DNA from: Spirochaetota bacterium
GTDB taxonomy: Bacteria > Spirochaetota > JAGLSM01 > JAKPMW01
Assembly: GCA_029548715.1 (NCBI GenBank)
Contig: JAKPMW010000075.1
Coordinates: 1-18,092 of the forward strand
DNA: 18,092 nt
Direction of reading: 5' to 3'
The position numbers were made by a program, and so were the translations under genes. How positions within the stretch are numbered: position 1 is the stretch's first letter; each line of letters starts with the position of its first letter. A model generated the notes under the pieces. The model ran no database searches. It worked only from the letters and a program-made list of their open reading frames with translations, and was not told the origin of the DNA. Below are positions 4,544-12,319 of the stretch, in pieces.

Positions 4544-6175
4544 CTACGAAGCGACGTCCTCATCCTCAGGCACACCGGCCAGGGTCTGCTCGGCCTGGAG
4601 GAGGATGGCATGCGCGTTCAGGGAAAGCACATCCCCGCAGTCAAGACCGATCGAGGTACGCGAAAATTCAATATCCGCATTATCTCCGCATGCGGCCGAT
4701 GCTATCGGGCGCGAGAGACTGATGATTCGGCCCAGTTCGGCCTGTGCTGTGGATGCATCTGACAGCGGGAAGATGCAAACCAGATTTCCGTTTTCATCTT
4801 CACCGGCAATCTCGAAAGGCTGCAGGGCAGCCAGCGCGCTTTCGCGCAGGATCTGCTGGATGGTTTCCCGCATCTTGCGTCGGACATCGGTGGGACTGTC
4901 GGATTCCACCCAAAAGCCGATCATCCCCAGCGAGCCGCAGTTGGTTTCCACAGCGCTTTCACGCCGGCGGATCATGTCAAGATGTGTCTCGAGTCTGTCG
5001 AGCAGGCAGGGGTAGCTCAGAATCTGCGGCCTCTCATCAGCTGACAGCGTCGTCGTCTTTTCCTTGACAGGGGACTCGTACATGATCCTGTCCCGTCCCC
5101 CTTCCTTGGCGAGGTAGAGCCTGTCATCGGCAAGGGCGATCAGCTCGTCAACCGAATCCGGAAAAACCTCGAAGTCACTGAAGGCCGAAAGCCCCGCGCT
5201 GAAACGGACTTCGATACTGGAATCCGAGAATGAGTATTTTGTTGCGATGTTTTTATCCCTGATGCGTTCGAGAATGGACAGCGCGGTTGTCTTGTCGCAG
5301 TCAAGGAAGAGGATGACGAATTCCTCACCACCATAGCGGGCAAGGACGTCATACAGCCTCATCGAATCGTGCAGGGTTTTGGAAAAGTTTTTCAGGACAT
5401 AGTCGCCGGCAATATGCCCCATGGTGTCATTGATCTTTTTGAAAAAATCTATATCCAGAATTGCGACAGAACACTGGACGGCCAGAGGTGAACGGTTGTT
5501 GCGCTTGAGAAGTGCAAAGTGTTCGTTAAGGCGGGAAAAGAAATACCGCCGGTTGTAGACACCGGTTAGCGGGTCAGAGGAAGCCAGCTTCTCAAGGTGA
5601 AACTGGGTCTTCTTGATCCGGTCAATGTCCATGATAACTCCGGTGACGCGGACCGAATTTCCCTCGTCGTCAACGCCTACAACCCGTCCGGTGTCAAGGA
5701 TCCACTTCCATTCGCCATTTTTTTTGCGCAGGCGCTGTTCGGTAAAATATGATTTTTCGGGGTGTTTGAGATGATCGTTGAGCTTGCGTTCGACACGGGC
5801 AATATCATCCGGATGAAGGAGCTTTGTCCACGAGCTGACATGCGGGGGGATTTCGTCCCGGGTGTATCCGAGGATGGCTGCCCAGCGCTCGTCGATATAC
5901 AGGTCGTTGGTAATGGTATCCCAGTCCCAGAGCCCGAGATTTGCTCCTTCAAGAGCCAGTTCCAAACGCTGTTTGGCGAGTCTGACTTCGTCTTCCTGCT
6001 CCTGCAGCATGCGTGTTGCGTGGACATATCTTCTGCGGAAAAACCAGGTTGATACGAGGCCAAGGATGGCTGTGCCCATCAGGGCGAACCAGACTACGGT
6101 GCAGTCGGGCAGGGATGCTGCGGTACTATCCGGGGACGCCGCCAGCGCCTTGAATGAATGGAACACGCCGTTCAT
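4544..6175 (-). CDS. Membrane-bound PAS-GGDEF diguanylate cyclase with degenerate tail domain
   Basis: A 543-residue inner-membrane signalling protein that should make cyclic di-GMP from two GTP. Order of parts: short N-terminus, one membrane segment (about 27-46), a helical linker (52-80), a PAS_3-type sensor (about 78-190, with LGLWDWD, ILGYTRDEI, LLHPDD and the WKWILDTGRVV end) and a GGDEF domain (195-365). The last has DPLTGVYNRR, the metal Asp in AILDIDFFKKIND, the active-site GGEEF (282-286) and an intact inhibitory site R273-x-x-D276 exactly five residues before it. Product feedback inhibition is therefore expected. Residues 385-532 resemble a second GGDEF domain without the signature. 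It is 18 bases downstream of the LuxR-like gene on the same strand, so the two are probably co-transcribed. GTGGAG lies upstream of ATG 6175. Confidence 0.92.
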   Translation of the reverse strand: MNGVFHSFKALAASPDSTAASLPDCTVVWFALMGTAILGLVSTWFFRRRYVHATRMLQEQEDEVRLAKQRLELALEGANLGLWDWDTITNDLYIDERWAAILGYTRDEIPPHVSSWTKLLHPDDIARVERKLNDHLKHPEKSYFTEQRLRKKNGEWKWILDTGRVVGVDDEGNSVRVTGVIMDIDRIKKTQFHLEKLASSDPLTGVYNRRYFFSRLNEHFALLKRNNRSPLAVQCSVAILDIDFFKKINDTMGHIAGDYVLKNFSKTLHDSMRLYDVLARYGGEEFVILFLDCDKTTALSILERIRDKNIATKYSFSDSSIEVRFSAGLSAFSDFEVFPDSVDELIALADDRLYLAKEGGRDRIMYESPVKEKTTTLSADERPQILSYPCLLDRLETHLDMIRRRESAVETNCGSLGMIGFWVESDSPTDVRRKMRETIQQILRESALAALQPFEIAGEDENGNLVCIFPLSDASTAQAELGRIISLSRPIASAACGDNADIEFSRTSIGLDCGDVLSLNAHAILLQAEQTLAGVPEDEDVAS

Positions 6176-6193
6176 GTAAAAATCTCCACAATT

Positions 6194-6613
6194 TCAATTA
6201 TTTGATTTTTCCGTGCCCGCGCAAAAGCGTGCCGGCATGAATCTTTCAATGTCAGCAATACCGTACATCCTCGAAACACAGCGACGCTCGTGCGGCATGA
6301 GCGAGTTGAGTGTATGAGCCGATCGCTGGCGTACATGCTCAAGCATGTGTTGCGACACCGAGAGGATACGCATGATTTCACTGTCAGGTACGTCATCGGA
6401 AGACAGTCTCATGACCTCAAGTTCGATTGGGGTGAATTCCCGTATGCGGTGCAAAAAACCCGAGGGTGTCATGGAGGAACTGTATGTGTCAATTTCACTC
6501 AGTGTTACCGAGCACATTGCATACCGTTCGCCGGACATGATCGTATCCAACCCCTTGATGACAACGCTGTACTGTGCTTCTTCTGTATGACGGAGTACCG
6601 GCGGGATAGCCAT
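6194..6613 (-). CDS. LuxR-type helix-turn-helix protein
   Basis: A 139-residue protein. Its middle (about 58-106) fits the LuxR/GerE DNA-binding domain: EFTPIELEVMRLSSDDVPDS aligns with the family's LTxRELEVLxLLAxGxSNKE, and EIMRILSVSQHMLEHVRQRS with EIAxxLxISxxTVKxHxxxI. Several usual residues are changed (Gly to Asp before the first turn, Thr-Val to Met-Leu in the recognition helix), so DNA specificity or even binding may differ. The 55 residues before it show no receiver or autoinducer domain that I recognise. It precedes the diguanylate cyclase by 18 bases and probably shares its mRNA, so it may regulate or be tied to that signalling output. The ribosome binding site before ATG 6613 is weak. 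The divergent partner across the 208-base gap is DNase I paralogue B. Confidence 0.65.
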   Translation of the reverse strand: MAIPPVLRHTEEAQYSVVIKGLDTIMSGERYAMCSVTLSEIDTYSSSMTPSGFLHRIREFTPIELEVMRLSSDDVPDSEIMRILSVSQHMLEHVRQRSAHTLNSLMPHERRCVSRMYGIADIERFMPARFCAGTEKSNN

Positions 6614-6821
6614 AGGGGGGATTCCCTATTTTCGGTACGATAATATCCGGGCACGGAGCAGATCCTTTTTCTGGGCCAGTCCAGTCAAGAGAAATGCGAA
6701 AAATTGAGAATATTAGCATAATGTAAAAATGGGGAATTTACCCCATGGAAGGTGTACTGCAGACTGCCTATCATCAGAGTGTCGGGATGACGTGAGTTTC
6801 GCATATCCGAGGAGGATTGCC

Positions 6822-7790
6822 ATGAAAACAAAAACAGGGATTGTGTCCATAGCACTTGTCATGCTTTTTGTTTTAACAAATTGCAGTGTCGGTCCGGATA
6901 TCGCAGGAGTTGCCGAGTTCGAATCCAGGGCGGTGACAACGCTCAATGGAAGTGCCGCGCCGGCATATCACAATCAGACTGACAGGATCCGGATTGCTTC
7001 ATTTAATATCGAGATTTTCGGGACGACCAAGGCCGGTCGTGCCAATGTCCTCTGGACCCTGGCCCATATCGCCACCCGCTACGACATCATTGCCATTCAG
7101 GAAGTCGGATCAAACGGGACACCGTCAGACTCAACCGCCACGACAGTCATGAACACCTACATTAATGCCGTCAACGGTATTGCCGGATCGGGTGCCTATT
7201 CGTACGTTCGTGGGCACCAGTATGCGTTTGTCTATCGCAATGCGACCATATCGCTCAAGGCTTCGGGTTTGTACAGCGGTTCAAAGACCTTCAGCTATAC
7301 ACCGCTGCGGGCCAACTTTGCGGTTAAGAACAACAGCTTCGACTTTGCCATGCTGACCATCCATACCAGTCCGACAGTTGCTGTCACCGAGATACCGAAC
7401 CTCCAGACGGCCATGTCCGAGACCCGCACCTTCTATAACGAGCAGGATGTGATCTGCCTTGGCGACTTCAATGCCGATGGGTCCTACTACTCGGCCGGCG
7501 CAGCCGGTGCCAGCCTCAATGGCTGGGCGACCTCGACCTATATTACGGTCATCAAAAACGGTGTAGACACGACCGTCTCCCCCAATAACAGCTATACTTA
7601 TGACCGGATGCAGTTGTACTATGGTGCTTCCTATCAGGATTACACCGGGTACTCTGGTGTTCTGAAGTTTGCTTCGTATTACAATGTCAGCATGCTTGAG
7701 GGGACAACCACAACGGCAGGCAAGGAAGATGCCCTTTCGGATCACTATCCAATTTTTGCGGACTTCCGCAAGAATGCGGATACCAACTGA
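6822..7790 (+). CDS. Secreted lipoprotein of the DNase I family (paralogue B)
   Basis: A 322-residue lipoprotein. The signal peptide ends LTN before Cys21. The DNase I fold shows IASFNIEIFGTTKA (58-71), DIIAIQEVG with Glu94, LTIHTSP with His181, CLGDFNADGSYY (Asp215, Asn217), NNSYTYDRM with Asp261 and LSDHYP with His308. It shares long identical stretches with paralogue A (GSNGTPSDSTATTVMNT, GAYSYVRG, GDFNADGSYYS). It differs mainly by about ten extra residues just before SDHYP (YNVSMLEGTTTTAGKED region) and a longer linker after the lipid Cys. ATG 6822 is preceded by GAGGAGG at 6809-6815, which decides against the longer frame starting at 6729. It is divergently oriented from the LuxR-like gene. 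Expected role: extracytoplasmic DNA hydrolysis, for nutrient supply or removal of extracellular DNA; the exact substrate is inferred. Confidence 0.87.
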   Translation: MKTKTGIVSIALVMLFVLTNCSVGPDIAGVAEFESRAVTTLNGSAAPAYHNQTDRIRIASFNIEIFGTTKAGRANVLWTLAHIATRYDIIAIQEVGSNGTPSDSTATTVMNTYINAVNGIAGSGAYSYVRGHQYAFVYRNATISLKASGLYSGSKTFSYTPLRANFAVKNNSFDFAMLTIHTSPTVAVTEIPNLQTAMSETRTFYNEQDVICLGDFNADGSYYSAGAAGASLNGWATSTYITVIKNGVDTTVSPNNSYTYDRMQLYYGASYQDYTGYSGVLKFASYYNVSMLEGTTTTAGKEDALSDHYPIFADFRKNADTN

Positions 7791-7813
7791 CAGATTCAAG
7801 CCAGTGCAGATAT

Positions 7814-7844
7814 CCAGCCCCTGCAGGCTACCTGCAGGGGCTGG
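7814..7844 (+). terminator. Strong hairpin after DNase I paralogue B
   Basis: CCAGCCCCTGCAG (7814-7826) and CTGCAGGGGCTGG (7832-7844) are perfect 13-bp arms with a GCTAC loop, followed by TTGTTG. It is 23 bases after the stop of the plus-strand gene and probably its terminator, though the T-run is short. It may also block read-through from the convergent dehydrogenase gene. The rest of 7791-7995 shows nothing recognisable. Confidence 0.7.
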
Positions 7845-7995
7845 TTGTTGCAGGGAAGATCCGGGGCGCGTGTGCATCCGTCGGGTCAGTGCTGGGAATC
7901 AGTGTGGCCCGGGACGCCGTATCACATGCCATCTGCCATAACTCCCGTATTGACAGGAAGATATGGAATCATGACAGGCATGCAGATGCTCAACT

Positions 7996-8952
7996 TCAGT
8001 CAACCCGATTGAGGCGTTCTCCGGCCAGCCAGGCCCGGATATTGGCGGCCATTCCATCCACAAGCCGCTGGCGGGACTGGCGGCTGGACCAGGCCATGTG
8101 CGGCGTGAGCAGGAGTTTTCGCGGATCATTGATTCTGAGGAGGGGGCTGTCGAGGGGGAGTGGTTCGCGGGAGTACACGTCCAGACCGGCTGAGGCGATG
8201 AGACCGGACTCAAGGGCCCGGACCAGTGCGTCCTCGTCGACCAGTCCGCCGCGCGAGAGGTTGTACAGGCGGGCGTGGGGTCTGCAGAGGGAGAGCTCGT
8301 GCTCGCCGATCAGGCCCCGGCTTTGCTCTGTCAGCGGGGCGTGAAGCGAGATGATGTCGGACTGTGCAAGGAGGGCTTCAAGCGAAAGGCGGGGCCAGGC
8401 TTCGTCGCGTGTTGACCCGCTTGCCGAGCACCATGAGACTGTACATCCGAGGGCAGTGGCGGCCCGGGCCACACTGCGCCCGATGGCACCCATCCCGATG
8501 ATTCCCCAGTGCTGGCCGGACAGTTCATCAAAGGGCATCCCTGTCCAGGTAAAGAGCCCACTTGCGGTGTAGGCCCCGCTTTGCACATGACGGTGTGCGT
8601 CGGCGGGATTGCCTGCCTGCCAGAGGACCATGGAGAGGGTGTGCTGGACGACACTGGGGGTCGAGTAGCCTGCAACATTGGTGACGGCGATCCCCAGCCG
8701 GCGGGCGGTTGCGATATCGATATTGTCGGTCCCGGTGGCCGCGACACAGATCAGCTTGAGGCTGGGCGCCGCCTCAAGAAGCTGTCGGTCCAGGCGAACC
8801 TTGTTGGTGATGAGGACAGTGGCATCCCGGCAATGCGTGGGGAGGATTTCACTGGGGCTTGTGTCAAACAGGGCCAGGTCCCCCAGGGCGGCCAGGCCTT
8901 TCAGGCTGACATCATCCCCCAGGGTTGCGGCGTCAAGGATCGTGATCTTCAT
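7996..8952 (-). CDS. D-isomer-specific 2-hydroxyacid dehydrogenase (glycerate dehydrogenase-like)
   Basis: A 318-residue cytoplasmic oxidoreductase that interconverts a 2-oxoacid and a D-2-hydroxyacid with NAD(P)H; hydroxypyruvate/glycerate or glyoxylate are the likely substrates by overall resemblance. Visible are the dinucleotide-binding loop WGIIGMGAIGRS (149-160), and the catalytic triad Arg234 (NLSRGGLVDE), Glu263 (DVYSREPL) and His285 (LTPHMAWSS). The N-terminal substrate domain has LICVAATGTDNID. After the second strand the sequence reads SWCSASGSTR with no acidic residue, which would suit NADPH as well as NADH. Length is normal for the family. GGAGAAGAA lies just before ATG 8952. It stands alone on its strand, divergent from the efflux operon and convergent with DNase I paralogue B. 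The exact substrate is not certain. Confidence 0.88.
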   Translation of the reverse strand: MKITILDAATLGDDVSLKGLAALGDLALFDTSPSEILPTHCRDATVLITNKVRLDRQLLEAAPSLKLICVAATGTDNIDIATARRLGIAVTNVAGYSTPSVVQHTLSMVLWQAGNPADAHRHVQSGAYTASGLFTWTGMPFDELSGQHWGIIGMGAIGRSVARAATALGCTVSWCSASGSTRDEAWPRLSLEALLAQSDIISLHAPLTEQSRGLIGEHELSLCRPHARLYNLSRGGLVDEDALVRALESGLIASAGLDVYSREPLPLDSPLLRINDPRKLLLTPHMAWSSRQSRQRLVDGMAANIRAWLAGERLNRVD

Positions 8953-9076
8953 TTCTTCTCCGGCCGGACAGTCGTTCCATATACTGTGATTCTACCATAA
9001 ACTGCCATGCACGAAGCGGTTTTCAGTGAGAACAGAGGGCTGACAAGAAATTCGACGATTAATGCATCAAGAAAGT

Positions 9077-9090
9077 GGACTGACCAGTCC
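9077..9090. promoter_or_regulatory. Likely TetR operator palindrome
   Basis: GGACTG (9077-9082), a 2-base centre, and CAGTCC (9085-9090) form a perfect inverted repeat 44 bases upstream of the tetR start in the only gap before the operon. TetR-family operators are often short palindromes of this size placed near their own gene. The match to this particular regulator is an inference. I could not pick out a convincing -35/-10 pair around it. Confidence 0.45.
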
Positions 9091-9134
9091 GTCCGCAGTA
9101 CCTTGATGAGACAAGGAATTTCAAGGAGTGGGGT

Positions 9135-9776
9135 GTGGTCAAGGAAATCGAGCGGATTTTGGACGGATTGGATGAAAAGGATCGAAAAATCATCCTGTGC
9201 GCCCGTTCGGAGTTTGCCAAATACGGGTTTTACAATGCCAACATGGACAGGATAGCCCTGGCGGCCGGTCTGGGCAAGGGCACACTCTACCGGCGCTTCA
9301 TCAGCAAGCAGATCCTGTTTTTCGTCACTATCCAGGCCGATCAGCGTGAGCTGGTCAAGCGACTGGAGCAGCTTGATACCGATTTGCCGCTCAGACAGCA
9401 GATCGAAACCCAGCTGGCTGCTGCGGTGGAGTACATAGTCGAAAATGTGGATCTTCTCAAGCTGGCGATGCACGAGTACAGCAAGGTGCTTGAGGGCATC
9501 GAGCGTGACGAACTCAGGGAGCTGGTTCGTTCGATGCACCGCATTCAAACCGCATTCTGGCGGCGGATGGTGCGCAAGGCTCTCGAAACCGGGGCGCTTC
9601 CTCCCGCTACCGACGAGGAGATACTTGCATCCATGCTGACCGGCATGCTGAGGGCCATTTTGGCCGAGCTCTTCATTCTTGGTGATGAGACAAACATTGA
9701 CAGGGAACAGATTTCAGCACGAAACAAGTTGTTTGTACAGATCCTTTTCGAAGGTGTATTCCGGAGCGTACCATGA
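9135..9776 (+). CDS. TetR/AcrR-family transcriptional regulator of the efflux operon
   Basis: A 213-residue repressor-type protein. Residues 14-60 form the TetR helix-turn-helix: RKIILCARSEFAKYGFYNAN, then MDRIALAAGLGKGTLYRRF, followed by SKQILFFVTI. The remaining helical part is the ligand-binding and dimerisation region, without recognisable specificity. A GTG start at 9135 is chosen because AAGGAG (9123-9128) sits six bases before it and the helix-turn-helix begins at the usual distance. It is the first gene of the operon and its stop overlaps the tolC start by 4 bases (ATGA at 9773-9776), so it is co-transcribed with the pump genes and probably represses its own operon until an inducer binds. 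The palindrome at 9077-9090 is the candidate operator. Confidence 0.92.
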   Translation: MVKEIERILDGLDEKDRKIILCARSEFAKYGFYNANMDRIALAAGLGKGTLYRRFISKQILFFVTIQADQRELVKRLEQLDTDLPLRQQIETQLAAAVEYIVENVDLLKLAMHEYSKVLEGIERDELRELVRSMHRIQTAFWRRMVRKALETGALPPATDEEILASMLTGMLRAILAELFILGDETNIDREQISARNKLFVQILFEGVFRSVP

Positions 9777-11224
9777 AACAGAAAACGAACAAGCACACAG
9801 TATTCAGTATCCTTTTTGCCTTCCTCTGGTTGACGACTGCAGCCTGGGCCCAGTCGGGTCCTGCCAGTGTTGCGCAGGCCAGCCCCGACGTTCAGTCGCG
9901 CACAAACGCCCCCATGGTCCTGACGGTCAATGACTGTGTTGTCATGGCCCTTGACAAAAACCGCGACTATCTCATGGCCAAGCAGGATGTCTTGGTCAAG
10001 GAGGCCGCAGCTGATGCCATGTATGCCAATTTTTTCCCCTCCCTGGCTTTCAAGACAGCGGTAACGGTGCTTGACCCGAATATGGTAGAGGACAGCAAAT
10101 CAACCTTGCCCCCACAGCTCGGTGGCGGAACCATGCAGACGGTCTACTCTCCGCTGTTTACGATGGGCCTTTCGGCTACCTACGCCATTCCCGGAATTCC
10201 GTTTTTTTCCGATGGTGCCTGGGGGATGGCCAACAAGGGGCATGAACTGACGCTCAAGGACCTTGAGTTGACCCGCAACAAGCTCGGCAAGATCCAGCGG
10301 GACGTGACGGCTGCCGTTTCAAAGGCCTTCTGGCAGCTCAAGTTGGCCGAGCTGGTTCATGACCTGACCAGGGCCAATAACGAGAGACTGGTTGCCTACA
10401 TGGATGTGGCCCAGCGCAATTTCAACGAGGGGCGTGTTTCAAAGTACGAGTTGCTGCGTGCGCAGGTGCAGTTGGCAAATAACCAGCCCGAGCTTCTCAA
10501 GGCCGAAAACAATGTCCGTCTCTCCCGTGTTGCCCTCTTGCAGCAGCTTTCCCTGGATCTCGGGACACGGATTGAAACCCGGGGCCGGATGGAGACCGGG
10601 TTTGTCACGGTAACCGAGCAGCAGGCCCTGACTGCAGCCATGACCAACCGCAGCGAACTCAAGGATACCGATCTGGCACTTGAGGTTGCCCGGCTGCAGC
10701 AGGATCTGGCAGAATACGGGACGCGGCCCCAGCTGGCCGCCTTTGCCAATTACAACTGGGAGCTGAAAAAGACGGGCGGCCTCTTCAGTCAAAACGAGCG
10801 GACGATAGAAGGATCGTGGAATGCAGGGGTGCAGCTCTCGATCCCAATCTCCGAGCTTCTGAATCCGGCCTCAAAATCATGGAAGAACTCTGATCAGTAC
10901 GATGCTGCCATCAAGCGGGCACAGACCCTGCGCAGCAATGTCGAGTCCCTGATCCAGCTTGAGGTCAAGCAAAACTTCCTCCGGCTCGAAGAAAACCGCA
11001 AGACTATTGCCAGCCAGAAAGTGGCGGTCGAGCTCTCAACCGAGGGGCTGCGAACAGCCCGCATTGCCTATAACGAAGGCCAGATCGGAAACGTGCAGTT
11101 GATGGACGCCGAGCTGGATTATCAAAAGGCCCAGCTTATGGAGTATCAGGCCTGGTTCGGGTATATCTCGGCAAAAATCGATCTCTACAAGGCAATGGGA
11201 ACCTTGACAACAAGTTTGCAGTAA
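9773..11224 (+). CDS. TolC-family outer-membrane efflux protein
   Basis: A 483-residue outer-membrane factor forming the exit duct of the tripartite pump. A Sec signal peptide (1-26) ends in AWA before Gln27. The mature part shows the TolC/OEP architecture: two long helical repeats, the first with LTVNDCVVMALDKNRDYLMA and a helix through ELVHDLTRANNERLVAYMDV, the second with ELKDTDLALEVARLQQDLAE and a C-terminal helix containing YNEGQIGNVQLMDAELDYQK. Between them lie strand segments (AAFANYNWEL, SWNAGVQLSIPIS) that would build the membrane barrel. Length is typical. The start overlaps the tetR stop, and the adaptor gene follows after 33 bases. It belongs to the same transcript. Confidence 0.93.
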   Translation: MKQKTNKHTVFSILFAFLWLTTAAWAQSGPASVAQASPDVQSRTNAPMVLTVNDCVVMALDKNRDYLMAKQDVLVKEAAADAMYANFFPSLAFKTAVTVLDPNMVEDSKSTLPPQLGGGTMQTVYSPLFTMGLSATYAIPGIPFFSDGAWGMANKGHELTLKDLELTRNKLGKIQRDVTAAVSKAFWQLKLAELVHDLTRANNERLVAYMDVAQRNFNEGRVSKYELLRAQVQLANNQPELLKAENNVRLSRVALLQQLSLDLGTRIETRGRMETGFVTVTEQQALTAAMTNRSELKDTDLALEVARLQQDLAEYGTRPQLAAFANYNWELKKTGGLFSQNERTIEGSWNAGVQLSIPISELLNPASKSWKNSDQYDAAIKRAQTLRSNVESLIQLEVKQNFLRLEENRKTIASQKVAVELSTEGLRTARIAYNEGQIGNVQLMDAELDYQKAQLMEYQAWFGYISAKIDLYKAMGTLTTSLQ

Positions 11225-11257
11225 CGCGAACGATACGATACAAGGACAAGGAGAATC

Positions 11258-12313
11258 ATGATGAAGCTCAAGTTCCGCCCTACCAGAAAGCAGTTGATAC
11301 TCGCGGGGGTTGCGTTGCTGGTTGCGTTTATCGCTTTCAGCCGGGCAAAAAAAAGTACCGGTCCGGATACGGGTCCGCAGACCGTTCCTGTGGTTATTGA
11401 GGACGTGACCAATACCGCTGTTGTCCAGCGCCTGATCATCAATGGTGAGATCAAGGGACTCAATCAGGCAGATGTCTATCCCGATGTTCCCGGGAAAATA
11501 CTCGAGCTCTATGTCACCGAGGGACAGTATGTCGGGGCGGGACAGATTGTCGCTACCATCGACCGCAATCAGGTCGGCATGATCTTCATGCCGGCTACGG
11601 TGCGCGCCCCGATTTCGGGCATCATTGGCAAGATTTATGTCGAGAAGGGGCGCACGATTGCGCCCAGTGTTCCCGTGATGCTGATTGCGGATACCCGGGT
11701 AGTTGAGGGTGTCCTCAATGTTCCCGAAAAGGACATCGGCCTGTACAAGATCGGGCAGGAGGCCGAGATCCGTACCGAGAGCCACCCCGGGATGGTATTC
11801 AGGGGCTATGTTTCGCGGATTACCTCGCTGATTGATCCGTTGACGCGAACGCTTGAAGTCAGGCTGACCCTGGTAAACACTGACAACAAGCTTATTCCGG
11901 GGAACTATGCGGATTTTTCGATCAAGGTCCGGGAGATTCCCGATCAGGTGGTTGTCCCGTTTGATGCGGTGATTGACATGATCGAGCGCAAGGAAGTATA
12001 CGTTGTCGAGAACACCGAATCACCACATGGCGGGGCTGCCGTCCAGGACAACCCCGGGACGCCAAAGACTGTTCCTCTCGGGAGCGGAAAATACCTTGTA
12101 GCCCGGCAGCGCAAGATTGTTACGGGGATTCGTGATGGGGGGATGGTCCAGGTTATCGAAGGACTCAGGCCCGGAGAACGGGTGATCTCACTGGGCAAGG
12201 AAAACGTTGTTGACGGTGTGCTGGTTCGGCCGGTCAGGATCGCTGCGAAAACGGGTGATGTGTCTGCCAGTGCCACAAATGCGGCTACCAATTCGGCCGC
12301 AGGGCAGAGGTAA
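11258..12313 (+). CDS. RND periplasmic adaptor (membrane fusion protein), hairpin-less type
   Basis: A 351-residue adaptor linking the inner-membrane pump to the TolC-like duct. An N-terminal hydrophobic anchor (about 12-28) has no lipobox. The two lipoyl half-motifs, VYPDVPGKILELYVTEGQYV (73-92) and VRAPISGIIGKIYVEKGRTI (115-134), are separated by only about 20 residues (GAGQIVATIDRNQVGMIFMPA), so the usual alpha-helical coiled-coil hairpin is absent. Beta-barrel (145-225, with PLTRTLEVRLTLVN) and membrane-proximal domains follow. The last contains an insertion rich in Gly/Pro (252-280), and the tail is Ala/Thr/Ser-rich. AAGGAG at 11248-11253 is 4 bases from ATG 11258 and 7 from ATG 11261, so the second ATG may be the true start. 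Known family parallel: Borrelia BesA is described as lacking the hairpin. Confidence 0.92.
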   Translation: MMKLKFRPTRKQLILAGVALLVAFIAFSRAKKSTGPDTGPQTVPVVIEDVTNTAVVQRLIINGEIKGLNQADVYPDVPGKILELYVTEGQYVGAGQIVATIDRNQVGMIFMPATVRAPISGIIGKIYVEKGRTIAPSVPVMLIADTRVVEGVLNVPEKDIGLYKIGQEAEIRTESHPGMVFRGYVSRITSLIDPLTRTLEVRLTLVNTDNKLIPGNYADFSIKVREIPDQVVVPFDAVIDMIERKEVYVVENTESPHGGAAVQDNPGTPKTVPLGSGKYLVARQRKIVTGIRDGGMVQVIEGLRPGERVISLGKENVVDGVLVRPVRIAAKTGDVSASATNAATNSAAGQR

Positions 12314-12319
12314 GCGGCC

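Noticed and set aside
6690..6735. AT-rich promoter for DNase I paralogue B
   Set aside because: CATAAT near 6716 could be a -10 box, but no acceptable -35 lies 16-18 bases upstream.
7281..7877. Minus-strand open frame of 198 codons
   Set aside because: Antisense shadow of DNase I paralogue B; it runs through the terminator hairpin.
8949..9548. Minus-strand open frame of 199 codons opposite tetR
   Set aside because: Antisense to a clear TetR gene, with no ribosome binding site or family pattern.
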